Below are positions 9,146 to 16,639 of a stretch of DNA of 22,252 nucleotides, in pieces; the first letter of the stretch is position 1, and each line of letters opens with the position of its first letter. Source of the DNA: Planctomycetaceae bacterium (GTDB lineage: Bacteria > Planctomycetota > Planctomycetia > Pirellulales > Thermoguttaceae); the NCBI GenBank assembly GCA_003509805.1, contig DOMV01000113.1, positions 221-22,472 of the forward strand, in the 5' to 3' direction. A program made the position numbers and the translations under genes. The notes beneath the pieces were generated by a model, which was given only the letters and a program-made list of their open reading frames with translations, searched no databases and had not been told where the DNA came from.

Positions 9146-9266
9146 ATTGAAATTTCCCGAAGCCGACGATTCAGGAGCCTGCCCATCGGAAGTAACACGG
9201 CTCGGAGAGTAAACAGGCGGTTAAACGGGCTGTGTTTACCAACGACTCAACCGGCTTCGGTATAAA
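9146..9266 (+). repeat. Dispersed repeat R1, copy B (121 bp)
   Basis: This copy matches 1237-1357 with five substitutions, in the same orientation on the plus strand. It keeps the CCGAAGCCG / CGGCTTCGG inverted ends and the GTAAAC / GTTTAC inner pair. It lies upstream of a minus-strand gene (transglutaminase), whereas copy A runs into a plus-strand gene, so any function does not depend on a fixed gene orientation. Confidence 0.9.
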
Positions 9267-9439
9267 GCGGCGATATGATCATTATAATCAGCGCTCGGCA
9301 TTTTTTTTTTCGATTGCCGACCGATCCAATATATACCGAAAGCTGTTGGGATTTCAATGGTCTTCCGGAGAGAATAAACCACAAAACGAAATCGATTGAA
9401 AATGAGCATTTCCGCGACGACGACGTATGTTTGGCCCTC

Positions 9440-9697
9440 TCACGGTTCTGCTTCGAACAGATCCACCGGGAAAACCGCTCCCGACTCCATTGTGATCGGA
9501 CGGAATAAAAGCGTATCTTCAAGTGCGACAAACAGTTGGAAGTTTACGCCTTCAACCGCTCCTTCAAGCCCGGCAACGTATTCGAACGTCCGCTTTTCAA
9601 CAGCCGGCAGAACGAAAACAGGCGATTCGAGTTCGAGCGGGTCATACCGATGGCCCGGGACGGCAACCTCGAAGAGTTCGGTGTCGGCGCAGGCCAT
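9440..9697 (-). CDS. Small hypothetical protein, 85 aa
   Basis: The ORF begins MACADTELFEVAVPGHRYDP and ends PVDLFEAEP. It has a protein-like composition, rich in acidic and hydrophobic residues with beta-strand-like alternation and no low-complexity bias. A GGAAGAG stretch directly precedes the ATG at 9697. The start is 27 bases after the stop of the truncated ORF at 9725-9946, so the two look like an old gene pair. I do not recognise the family; small phage structural or accessory proteins can look like this, but that is only an impression. It may be a remnant, because the surrounding DNA is full of debris. Confidence 0.4.
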   Translation of the reverse strand: MACADTELFEVAVPGHRYDPLELESPVFVLPAVEKRTFEYVAGLEGAVEGVNFQLFVALEDTLLFRPITMESGAVFPVDLFEAEP

Positions 9698-9724
9698 CTC
9701 TTCCTATAAGATCAGCGGCACCGC

Positions 9725-9946
9725 TCAATCGTTAAAATCGTTGACATCGGGAAACACCTCCATTTGTCTTCCTTGTTCGAGAAGCCGTTGACGGTAAGGG
9801 TTCCACGCGGAAAATTGGTGTTCGCCTAAGTTATCGACGTGGTGAAACTTCTCGTTGCTCGCATCATGGATCAGTGATGCGTAAGGTCGCCATGAGATAT
9901 TCCTCGGTTGTCGGGGTGTAAGGTGGGGTTTTGAGAGGCTTCCATT
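9725..9946 (-). pseudogene. 5'-truncated small ORF, hypothetical
   Basis: The minus-strand frame from 9946 to the TGA at 9725-9727 is open but has no usable start codon near its beginning. Its translation reads like real protein: SWRPYASLIHDASNEKF, then HHVDNLGEHQFSAWNPYR, then RQMEVFPDVNDFND. An ATG at 9889, in another frame, has a GAGG motif upstream but gives only nine codons (MATLRITDP) before a stop. Either the gene lost its 5' end when the structured DNA at 9950-10170 arrived, or a frameshift near 9865-9870 separates the start from the body. I do not recognise the family. Confidence 0.4.
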
Positions 9947-10009
9947 CTACCCCTGGCAACCGGGGACAACAAGGAATATCAACTGTGCTCCGCATAAAAA
10001 ATGAGCCAA

Positions 10010-10039
10010 GGGGCTTCCGGAGCAAAGCGATGAAGCCCC
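10010..10039. other. Strong hairpin in the intergenic region upstream of the TPR gene
   Basis: GGGGCTTC at 10010-10017 pairs perfectly with GAAGCCCC at 10032-10039 across a 14-base loop. On the minus strand a T-run follows about nine bases after the stem, which is too far for a classic terminator. The whole 9950-10170 stretch has no convincing coding content; the ORFs crossing it look spurious. It may be a non-coding repeat element. Confidence 0.5.
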
Positions 10040-10170
10040 GAAACCGCGAATGTTGAGCTTGGTACCGAGGTTCCATTTTTTCGCGGAGAGCAAAATTTTG
10101 TCTTTTCCGTATAGACCGAAAGAACTCCCAAAAATTCCATAAACAAGCCCGGATCCCCCCGTCCCATCGT

Positions 10171-11112
10171 ATGCCCACAAATCAATCCGACTTCGACACC
10201 GTGACCGCCCCTGCCATTGTACGGGCGAAGGCGAAACTCCAGGAAATCCTGAACCCGATCCGAGCCAAAGTCAACTTGGTTTACTGTCTCGGACTGGCGG
10301 GCATGGTCTTGTTCAGCATCCCTTTCGCTTGGGCCGCAAGGTTCCAATTTCCTTTCGCCTATTTCCCGGTCGTCATTATTTTGTTCGGTGCTTTTCGAGC
10401 CAAAAAAGAGTTGCGGCGTACCTTCCGGCAGGACCATTACGAGGATGAATTACGGGCGTTGGAACACGAACCTCAAAACGCCGACGACCACATCGTTCGC
10501 GCCCGGGTTTTGTCCGGTCTGGATTTCCCCGAAGCCGCCTTGCCCGATATCAGAAAAGCACTCGACATGGAACCGAACAACGCCGTTTATCGGGACGACA
10601 TGGTCCGGGTTCTATGGTTTCAAATGAAGGACGGCGAACGAGCCTTGCCCTATGTTGAAAAGCTCTGCGAAATCCAGGGCGACGATCAAGCCGACGCCTT
10701 CATGTACCACGGTGAGATTCTCACAAAAGCCGATCCGGACGCCGCGCTGAAGAGTTTTGATCGGGCCATTGAAATCGACCCGGACGATTCCGATTATCCC
10801 TTGGCGCGGCTACGATTTTTCATCGAAACGGGGCAGTTGGATAAGGCAACCGATTACCTCCCGGAGGTCGCAGCCGCCGTCAAGCGGGCAGGGTCGTATG
10901 GTCAAGGAACGCTCCTTGAACTCCGGGCCAAGTTGGCGTTCGAACAGGGAGACGCCAAAACCGCCGTGAAACTCGTCTCTCAAGCGATTCGGCTTTCGCC
11001 TCAAAACAAAGAGTTTTACACCCTTCGCGCCGATGCGTATCACTTGTTGGGAGAATACGGCAAGGCTGAAGCGGATCGGGAAAAAGCGGAAAAAATGAAA
11101 GACACAAAATAG
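10171..11112 (+). CDS. Membrane-anchored TPR protein
   Basis: This 313-residue protein has a cytoplasmic N-terminal segment, two close hydrophobic helices (about residues 36-52, VYCLGLAGMVLFSIPFAWA, and 57-72, FAYFPVVIILFGAF), and then tetratricopeptide-like helical repeats to the C-terminus. Repeat-type signatures include ALPDIRKALDMEPNNAVY, ALKSFDRAIEIDPDDSDYP, AVKLVSQAIRLSPQNKEFY, and a last helix pair with HLLGEYGKAEADREKAEKM. TPRs form protein-binding scaffolds; the partner is unknown. The ATG at 10171 gives the first sensible start, with no strong Shine-Dalgarno. A second ORF, now broken, begins 17 bases after the stop, so this was once at least a two-gene unit. Confidence 0.8.
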   Translation: MPTNQSDFDTVTAPAIVRAKAKLQEILNPIRAKVNLVYCLGLAGMVLFSIPFAWAARFQFPFAYFPVVIILFGAFRAKKELRRTFRQDHYEDELRALEHEPQNADDHIVRARVLSGLDFPEAALPDIRKALDMEPNNAVYRDDMVRVLWFQMKDGERALPYVEKLCEIQGDDQADAFMYHGEILTKADPDAALKSFDRAIEIDPDDSDYPLARLRFFIETGQLDKATDYLPEVAAAVKRAGSYGQGTLLELRAKLAFEQGDAKTAVKLVSQAIRLSPQNKEFYTLRADAYHLLGEYGKAEADREKAEKMKDTK

Positions 11113-11129
11113 GGAAACCATCGACGCCA

Positions 11130-11178
11130 TGAACGAATTTGCCGACAACGATCTTGACGACATGACCCGGGACGGAAT
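11130..11178 (+). pseudogene. 5' remnant of a gene that followed the TPR gene
   Basis: An ATG at 11130, 17 bases after the TPR stop, opens an acidic, protein-like N-terminus (MNEFADNDLDDMTRDGM). The frame then runs into the transposase-derived sequence that begins about 11179 and stops at TAA 11203-11205. The natural reading is a downstream operon partner cut off by an insertion. The gene is too short to identify. Confidence 0.4.
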
Positions 11179-11330
11179 GTTGTGGATCGCAACTTTCGTT
11201 TCCTAAAGCAGTTCCGTCGAGTTGCCACTCGTTATGACAAACTGGACGCAACCTGCGATGCCTTCGTCGCCATCACAAATTGCATCGTTCTTATGAACAA
11301 TCAATGTCAACACAACTTAAACTGTGCGCA
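11179..11330 (+). pseudogene. IS5/IS4-type transposase C-terminal remnant
   Basis: The frame starting at about 11182 encodes DRNFRFLKQFRRVATRYDKL followed by DATCDAFVAITNCIVLMN. This is the familiar C-terminal signature of IS5-group DDE transposases (R-F-W/F-L-K-FRR-L-A-x-RYDK, then a helix ending near the protein terminus). Everything before the Arg-Asn-Phe segment, including the catalytic DDE core, is missing. It is a decayed insertion sequence lying between the TPR gene and the convergent pseudo-caspase fusion gene. Confidence 0.7.
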
Positions 11331-11410
11331 CTCCCCTCACGTCAGTTTTTTTCGGCTCAAGCAAAAAATCTGGACAAGCACCGCGTTTTCGGCAGCTCGA
11401 AAAACTTCAG

Positions 11411-13423
11411 CTACCACAGCATAATCGTTTGATGTTTCTGTTTGTTCACCGGATCGTTTACCTCTCCATACAAATTATCCATCTCGACCTGCAATTCCCT
11501 TATCAGGGATTTCATATCAAACTCTGCCGTATCCGGTATTGGACGGTCCATACTGTTCACAAAAACATTCGTAAAAAACGCGCCCATGTCGGCTGTTCCA
11601 AGAGCCCGTTCCTGTTTCGTCGGCGAGGCCGCTCTGATATTGTATTTGCCCTTTCCGTAAGCAAGTAATGCTGAAAACATATAAATCGGCTCTTGGCTCC
11701 ATGAGCTGGTCATGCCCCCATTGTATTGGGCATTGTTGTTTGCGCAACCATCCGTTATGAAGACACACAGACGATGTTCGTGCTGCGTAATGGTGTCGAA
11801 CACATCTTGTCGCAAAAGTCCTTCACCTAAATCCGTTTCTGATTTTGCCTGTGGGTACAATGTTTGCCCACCGGTTGTTTCGGCATCCCTGCAAACAATA
11901 TATACCAAGATCACACCCTCTTTTCCGGTTTGTTCGTCCATGTTTTGGCAAATTTTCAGAATATTAGCGGGCGAGGCATGCTTTCCATCCAAAAAATGAA
12001 CCGAATCGATCTTTACCCGCTTCATTGATTCTTTGAACGGTTTATCGGACAACACACCGGTTGTTTCGAGCAACAGTTCAAGTCGTTGTTTTGTTTGCGC
12101 AACAGTAGAGGCGCATTTTTCTTCTTCGGTGCCGAAAACGAAAAGAAGATGAATTCCATCGGCCTTGAATACACCGCCGGTCATGTCATCGACGCGTTTT
12201 GCAATTTCCTCATCCGATGCATGAATGTCATTATTGTTATTTCCAAAGTGATCTGGGGAGACATCTCCACTTTCGACGGCATGAGTCGCGATAAAATCAT
12301 TTTTGTAATCGCCAATGTTTTTTCGCTCAAAAAGGAAATTTCGAGCGATGACACTATCGTGCCCTGCAAACAAATCTGCAACCCTCGGTTCGAAACCGCG
12401 AAGCTCATCAATGGAAAATGTAACCGGTGTATTGCCTTTGAGAACGATCTTCGTTTCTTCTTTTCCTTCCTCGAAAGAGCCGTGAAGATTGATTGATTCT
12501 GGAGTTATTACCACCAAATCGACAAGTGCGTGGCCACCGCCACCCACCGCGTTGATTGCGAGAGGATAATAAGCCATGGTCGACCTGAAATGAAAAAGAA
12601 TCGGAGCCTTTCGCGAAGGCTTGTTAGCCAAGGGAGACAGGTCGAATGCGAAATAGCGAAATCCTTTTTTCCAATAAGCCTTCAAAACATTTTCTTCATG
12701 TTCTCCGATTTCAATCGAAATATCAATATCGTATAGCCCATCGATAAAGCATGTCAAATCATGAATGAAGTCTGAAAAGTCTGAAAATTCCAAGACAAAA
12801 ACGGCATGACTCTCCGCATCAGACAATTTCAAAACGGAATCCGGAGTTGCTCTCCCTTGTAATCCGCCCGCTTCTTCGATCTTTTGTTCGATGGCGGATT
12901 TGATTTGAGCAAAATCTACTTTCGCGCGCTCGATAAAAAAAGGTTTTCCCGGCAAGGGGATAATACCGATCACCCCTTCATTTTTACCGGTTGCGGAAAT
13001 TTCATCGGAAGAAACAACCATGATTTCCTCGCCGTCATCGCCGGATTTGCCGTTCCAAGCGATGATGCCGCGTAAAACTCCGGCCCGGAACACGGTGTGA
13101 CGTGCCGGGCTGTCCTCGGCATTGTCATCGTCACTATCGACGACTTGAACGCCGGGAGGTTCGTTCTTCGCGTCGCCTGTTTCATTATCAGGCAACGAAG
13201 TATCCCGACGAAGTGAGGAGGCATCATCATTTTCCCGGTCGCTCAAATTTTGTCGGGTATCATCCTGCCCCGGCAAAACAGACAGAATCAGCTTCGTCGA
13301 ACGCGGCGATATCTCGTATCGCACGAGTCGAAGCTTTCCTTCCGCAAACGATTCGGAAGCGAGCAGGAAGCTGATGAGAAGGAATATCCCGGTATTCACG
13401 CAGATCAAGGAATATTTTTTCAT
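11411..13423 (-). CDS. Exported fusion: DUF2330-like domain plus degenerate caspase-like domain
   Basis: This 670-residue protein has a signal peptide of about 27 residues (cut near SFA/EG), a charged linker (50-110), a domain at about 110-382 homologous to the whole body of the neighbouring 392-residue protein, a short Asn/Asp-rich linker, and a caspase-like domain (about 422-670). The first domain shares with its neighbour IAWNGK, IIPLPGKP, KGFRYFAFDLS, FRSTMAYYPLAINAVGG and RNFLFERKNIG. The caspase part aligns with the 467-residue protein: HLLFVFGTEEEK, VILVYIVCRDAE, CVFITDGCANNN, ERALG, FFTNVFVNSM. The usual His-Gly is Arg512-Asp513, while the Cys (560) is kept, so it is probably catalytically dead. 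It follows the 392-residue gene by 50 bases, with a weak Shine-Dalgarno (CTGGAAA). Base composition is less GC-biased than in the genes at 1-9 kb. Confidence 0.8.
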   Translation of the reverse strand: MKKYSLICVNTGIFLLISFLLASESFAEGKLRLVRYEISPRSTKLILSVLPGQDDTRQNLSDRENDDASSLRRDTSLPDNETGDAKNEPPGVQVVDSDDDNAEDSPARHTVFRAGVLRGIIAWNGKSGDDGEEIMVVSSDEISATGKNEGVIGIIPLPGKPFFIERAKVDFAQIKSAIEQKIEEAGGLQGRATPDSVLKLSDAESHAVFVLEFSDFSDFIHDLTCFIDGLYDIDISIEIGEHEENVLKAYWKKGFRYFAFDLSPLANKPSRKAPILFHFRSTMAYYPLAINAVGGGGHALVDLVVITPESINLHGSFEEGKEETKIVLKGNTPVTFSIDELRGFEPRVADLFAGHDSVIARNFLFERKNIGDYKNDFIATHAVESGDVSPDHFGNNNNDIHASDEEIAKRVDDMTGGVFKADGIHLLFVFGTEEEKCASTVAQTKQRLELLLETTGVLSDKPFKESMKRVKIDSVHFLDGKHASPANILKICQNMDEQTGKEGVILVYIVCRDAETTGGQTLYPQAKSETDLGEGLLRQDVFDTITQHEHRLCVFITDGCANNNAQYNGGMTSSWSQEPIYMFSALLAYGKGKYNIRAASPTKQERALGTADMGAFFTNVFVNSMDRPIPDTAEFDMKSLIRELQVEMDNLYGEVNDPVNKQKHQTIMLW

Positions 13424-13473
13424 GATGTTTCCAGGAAAATGAAAAACGGTTGATCATTTCGATTTCAACCTGT

Positions 13474-14652
13474 TTACGGGGTCGCCGTCGCAATAAAATC
13501 GCTTTTGAAACTTCCGATGTTTTTCGTTTCAAACAGAAAATTGCGGACGCGAACCTGTTGCAGGTTTCCGAACACTTCCGCAAGTTTCGGATCGAGTTCA
13601 CGAATCTCGTTCAACGAAAAATCGACCGACGTATTACCTTTGACGAAGATTTCGGCCTCTTCCTTGCCCGGTTCGAAAGCCCCTCGGAGGTGGATATCTC
13701 CCGGCGTCATGACGACCAAGTCGATGAGTCCGTGACCGGTTCCGCCGATGGCGCTGATCGCCAGAGGGTAATAGGCGAACGTCGATTTGAAACGATAAGC
13801 AATCGCTTCTTTGGTGGCCGGTTTACCGTCAACCTGTGTCAAGTCGAAAGCAAAATACCGGAAACCCCGGTCATGGTATCCTTTGACGACTTTCAAGGTT
13901 TCGTCGGTGACCAATGCCGTGGCTTTATTGTCGTATTTGTCGGCGATATACGCGACGACATCGTCCTTGAATGTTGAAATATCCTCCATTTCCCATACGA
14001 AAATGTTATGCGAACCGATTTTCTTCGTCATCATGACGCCGTAACCGACTCCGCCGCCTATCCGTCCCTGTTTTTCACTGATCTTTTTGTCGAGGAGAAT
14101 CTTGGTATGCACGAAAATGGTGGCGCTGGCTTGGTCGACCGACACCGGTCTGCCGGGCAGCGGCAAAACGCTGAGCATCGCCATCGGCTTTCCGTCTTTC
14201 GACGATTCATTCGTCGTCAGGATCAATGTTTGTTCCCCACTGGCGTCCAATTTCCCATTCCAAGCCACGACCGCTTGCTGCTGGCTTTCGAGAAAAGCAC
14301 CGTTGCCGTAGGCGACCGCTCCGCCTTGGGCCGGCGGAGGGGGAGGAACCGTCCCCGTCTCAAGGTTGGCCGTAATGCCGATGTTCGTGACGTTGTTGTT
14401 CGCCGTATTGATCGCCGTTTGTTGCTGCTGTTGGTTGTTCTGGCCGTAATTGGGAACATTCCAAACCGGAGGAGGCGTCTCGGGGTACGTCGGCGTTACC
14501 GTAATGACCGGAGGACGGGGACGGTGCGGGGGACGCCTGCCGTTGTAATTGATGATCACGATTTTACCGCAGTCCGCGACCAATGTTTCCGGTAATAAAA
14601 CCGCCGTTGCGAGCAATACGGCAACACATGCCAAAGATGTCGTTTTCGTCAT
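13474..14652 (-). CDS. Exported DUF2330-like protein with Pro/Gln-rich N-terminal region
   Basis: This 392-residue protein starts with a signal peptide (about 1-26, ending near LVA/DC). A Pro-rich segment follows (about 38-65), then a Gln/Asn-rich stretch with five consecutive Gln (about 71-90), a PPPPP linker, and a globular domain (about 118-392). QQQAVVAWNGK, a GEQTLILTTN strand and VLPLPGRPVSV recall DUF2330-type exported proteins, but I hold that name loosely. The same domain forms the first half of the adjacent fusion protein, which confirms it as a unit. The ATG at 14652 has a good Shine-Dalgarno (GAAGGAG, about 8 bases upstream). It starts 35 bases after the caspase gene stop and ends 50 bases before the fusion gene, so all three probably share a transcript. 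No catalytic motif is apparent; a structural or ligand-binding role on the cell surface is possible. Confidence 0.7.
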   Translation of the reverse strand: MTKTTSLACVAVLLATAVLLPETLVADCGKIVIINYNGRRPPHRPRPPVITVTPTYPETPPPVWNVPNYGQNNQQQQQTAINTANNNVTNIGITANLETGTVPPPPPAQGGAVAYGNGAFLESQQQAVVAWNGKLDASGEQTLILTTNESSKDGKPMAMLSVLPLPGRPVSVDQASATIFVHTKILLDKKISEKQGRIGGGVGYGVMMTKKIGSHNIFVWEMEDISTFKDDVVAYIADKYDNKATALVTDETLKVVKGYHDRGFRYFAFDLTQVDGKPATKEAIAYRFKSTFAYYPLAISAIGGTGHGLIDLVVMTPGDIHLRGAFEPGKEEAEIFVKGNTSVDFSLNEIRELDPKLAEVFGNLQQVRVRNFLFETKNIGSFKSDFIATATP

Positions 14653-14687
14653 GCCAAATCTCCTTCTTAAAGAATAGTGTTATTGTT

Positions 14688-16091
14688 TCAGGGAAGAGCG
14701 ACTCCCCAATCGTTGAATTGCGTTAATGTCTGGGTGGGCTGTCCCATGAAGTCCTCGATGCCGCCGGAACCCGTTTTTTGGATCATTTTCTTTGTTTCTT
14801 CATATTGCAGCGCGAGATTGTTCTTCAAATCGCCAATAAATTTTGAAACAGGATAATCTTGATTTGGATCAACTCGCATCTCTGCCGTTTCGATAAAAGC
14901 ATTGGTGAAAACCGTGCCGGAGAATCCGTACGAATCACTCGCTTCTTCCAAGTACTTCTGACCGCTAACATTTTCGATGATCGGGATCCATCCCAATGCC
15001 CTTTCTCCCCGTCCCAAGCCATCGCTGTTGGGATGTGACGAATTGATATTGATCGTCCCCTTGGCAGTCAGCAATAATTGATACAAAAGCGGAACAGTTC
15101 CTACCATGCAAGGATCGACGACTCCGTCAGGTCCTTCGGTTTGAAGGACCGAACACGAATCCGTAATCAGAACATCCAATCGGTGGTTTTTCGATTTGAT
15201 TTCCCGCATGATACTGGAACGCCTGACTCCGATATTCCGCAAATCCATATTTCCACCACCGGTACAGATTGGAGAAAGGGCATGAATTCTCGTTTCCGAG
15301 GCGTCATTATCTTCAATGGTCGTAGCGCCATGGCAGAGAATATAAACGAAAACAGCGTCGTTGGGGCCTGCTTTCTGCGAAAGGGCGCGGCACGTAGCCA
15401 GGACATTTTTTGGATGAGCGTCGTCGCCTTCCAGAACGTGATATGTTCCGACATGAGACGATTTTTTGGAGAACCCCATCTCGTCCAGCATTTTTTCGAT
15501 CTTTCTCTTGCTGATAAGCGTGGCCCACTGGGTGTCTTCCGCCTTCGTTCCCCAAACAAAAAGCATGTGGATTTTCGTGCCTCGGCTTCCGACTTGAGAA
15601 CCTTGATTACTGCTCTGGCTACCTTGGCCTCCACCTTGGTTTCCCTGAACGGTCCCTTGATTGCCGCCTTGACCTCGCCTGACTCCGATTGCAAAAGGGT
15701 CCCCGATGCGGGCACGATTGGAGGGGAATTTTGACGAAAAATTTCCGCCATTGCCGTTGACCAGCCCGCCGCTTGATTCCCAGTAAAAACCGGCGGCCCA
15801 TGTCGTATTCATGCCAAGTTTTCGGATGCCACCGTTTCTTTCCAGCGAACGAAATTCGCTATGGGACGGTAAGCGAAAACCGAGATTAGCGACTTTTTGA
15901 CGAGCTGCTCCTGCCGTGCGTGTTCTTGAGAGGGATGTCGTCCATTCCAGCCCGGATCGTTCGTCACGATAAACCTGAACGCCGTTGATGTTTCCCCGAT
16001 TCGTCCATTGCGCACGGACCTCGAATTCCGTAAAAACGGTGGAAAAAATAAACAGGGCAAGGCAACAAATGGTTCTAAGCGGATAAGTCAT
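14688..16091 (-). CDS. Exported DUF1566 (Lcl-type) - caspase-like protease
   Basis: This 467-residue protein has a signal peptide (about 1-27, ending RAQ) and an Lcl C-terminal/DUF1566-type domain at about 38-138, seen as VYRDERSGLEW, GFRLPSHSEFRSL, FYWESSGG and FAIGVRRG. A Gly/Gln/Ser-rich linker follows (about 139-171), then a caspase-like (C14 clan) domain to the end. The catalytic dyad is visible: His254-Gly255 in VYILCHGATT and Cys313 in VLITDSCSVL. Members of this clan cut after Lys/Arg or Asp; specificity here cannot be read off. DUF1566 is found in exported, often surface-associated proteins. The ATG at 16091 has a clear GGAGG at 16100-16096. Its own leader (16092-16639) separates it from the sigma operon, so it probably has a separate promoter. 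Confidence 0.82.
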   Translation of the reverse strand: MTYPLRTICCLALFIFSTVFTEFEVRAQWTNRGNINGVQVYRDERSGLEWTTSLSRTRTAGAARQKVANLGFRLPSHSEFRSLERNGGIRKLGMNTTWAAGFYWESSGGLVNGNGGNFSSKFPSNRARIGDPFAIGVRRGQGGNQGTVQGNQGGGQGSQSSNQGSQVGSRGTKIHMLFVWGTKAEDTQWATLISKRKIEKMLDEMGFSKKSSHVGTYHVLEGDDAHPKNVLATCRALSQKAGPNDAVFVYILCHGATTIEDNDASETRIHALSPICTGGGNMDLRNIGVRRSSIMREIKSKNHRLDVLITDSCSVLQTEGPDGVVDPCMVGTVPLLYQLLLTAKGTININSSHPNSDGLGRGERALGWIPIIENVSGQKYLEEASDSYGFSGTVFTNAFIETAEMRVDPNQDYPVSKFIGDLKNNLALQYEETKKMIQKTGSGGIEDFMGQPTQTLTQFNDWGVALP

Positions 16092-16321
16092 TTTACCTCC
16101 GAGAAAATCAATTTTGGTATTGCCGACATTGAATTGATGCGCATCGTCACACTTTGTTGCGCTAAGAAGACGAAAAATTTGGAAAAATGAACTTGCCCAT
16201 CACTTTTGTTCCGGGCAGCGGTCGCGGCCATCAGGCATGTTTTCGTCATAAGTCGTTAACCGGCATGTAGTTTCTTACTCGGCAAAACGAAAAATACGAA
16301 ACGTAAAGCCACAACGACATG

Positions 16322-16435
16322 ATGCCTGTAGAAGTAAAGAAGGCATCTGCGCTGAAGCCGTTCATCGAAAAAAGGCGTAAAACCTATGGTAGTTTTGGTA
16401 CGAAACAGCTAGCGAAAACAATTCATCCAGACTGA
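16322..16435 (+). pseudogene. Possible IS3-type transposase (OrfB) fragment
   Basis: A 37-residue ORF contains FIEKRRKTYGSFGTKQLAK. This resembles the start of IS3-family OrfB transposases, where an E-x-x-R/K-x-x-YG-x-R-R/T-I/L-x-x-x-L segment precedes the integrase core. Nothing downstream of the TGA resembles the core. It is a short, low-confidence scrap of a former insertion sequence. Confidence 0.35.
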
Positions 16436-16458
16436 AGAATGATCGGCTACGAGCAGTT

Positions 16459-16618
16459 TATACGGTAAACGGCATGAAGCCGTTCCCGCGCACAATCCCT
16501 CGCATAACCGCCTGCCGCTCGAATAATCCGCTTATGCCATTATATAAACCGAAGTTGGAGTCGAGTGAGTGCGGCAGGCGGACTTGACCGAATGTTCGTC
16601 TTCATCGCGTTTCCAGTA
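16459..16618 (+). repeat. Dispersed repeat R2, copy A (about 160 bp)
   Basis: This copy aligns with 21041-21188 in the same orientation. Conserved blocks are GGTAAACGGC, GTTCCCGCG, GCCTGCCGCTCGAAT, then a variable middle of about 45 bases, then GTGCGGCAGGC, GACTTGACC and TCATCGCGTTTCCAGTA. The GCCTGCCGC and GCGGCAGGC blocks are complementary and can form a stem around the variable middle. The copy lies 21 bases past the stop of the caspase-PDZ-WD40 gene. Confidence 0.85.
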
Positions 16619-16639
16619 TAGTTGATTCAAGTTCACTTG

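Larger units (their letters stand above)
16092..16639. other. Intergenic region between the sigma/caspase operon and the DUF1566-caspase gene
   Basis: This 548-bp stretch holds the leader of the 467-residue caspase gene (16092-16200), the possible IS3 scrap (16322-16435) and repeat R2 copy A (16459-16618). I see no further gene. A promoter for the 467-residue gene should lie here, but no box could be assigned with confidence. Confidence 0.5.

Noticed and set aside
9864..10180. Minus-strand ORFs of 77-104 codons upstream of the TPR gene (9947-10180 and 9864-10178)
   Set aside because: They overlap each other in different frames, span the hairpin, and have no domain-like sequence. They are more likely repeat or non-coding DNA.
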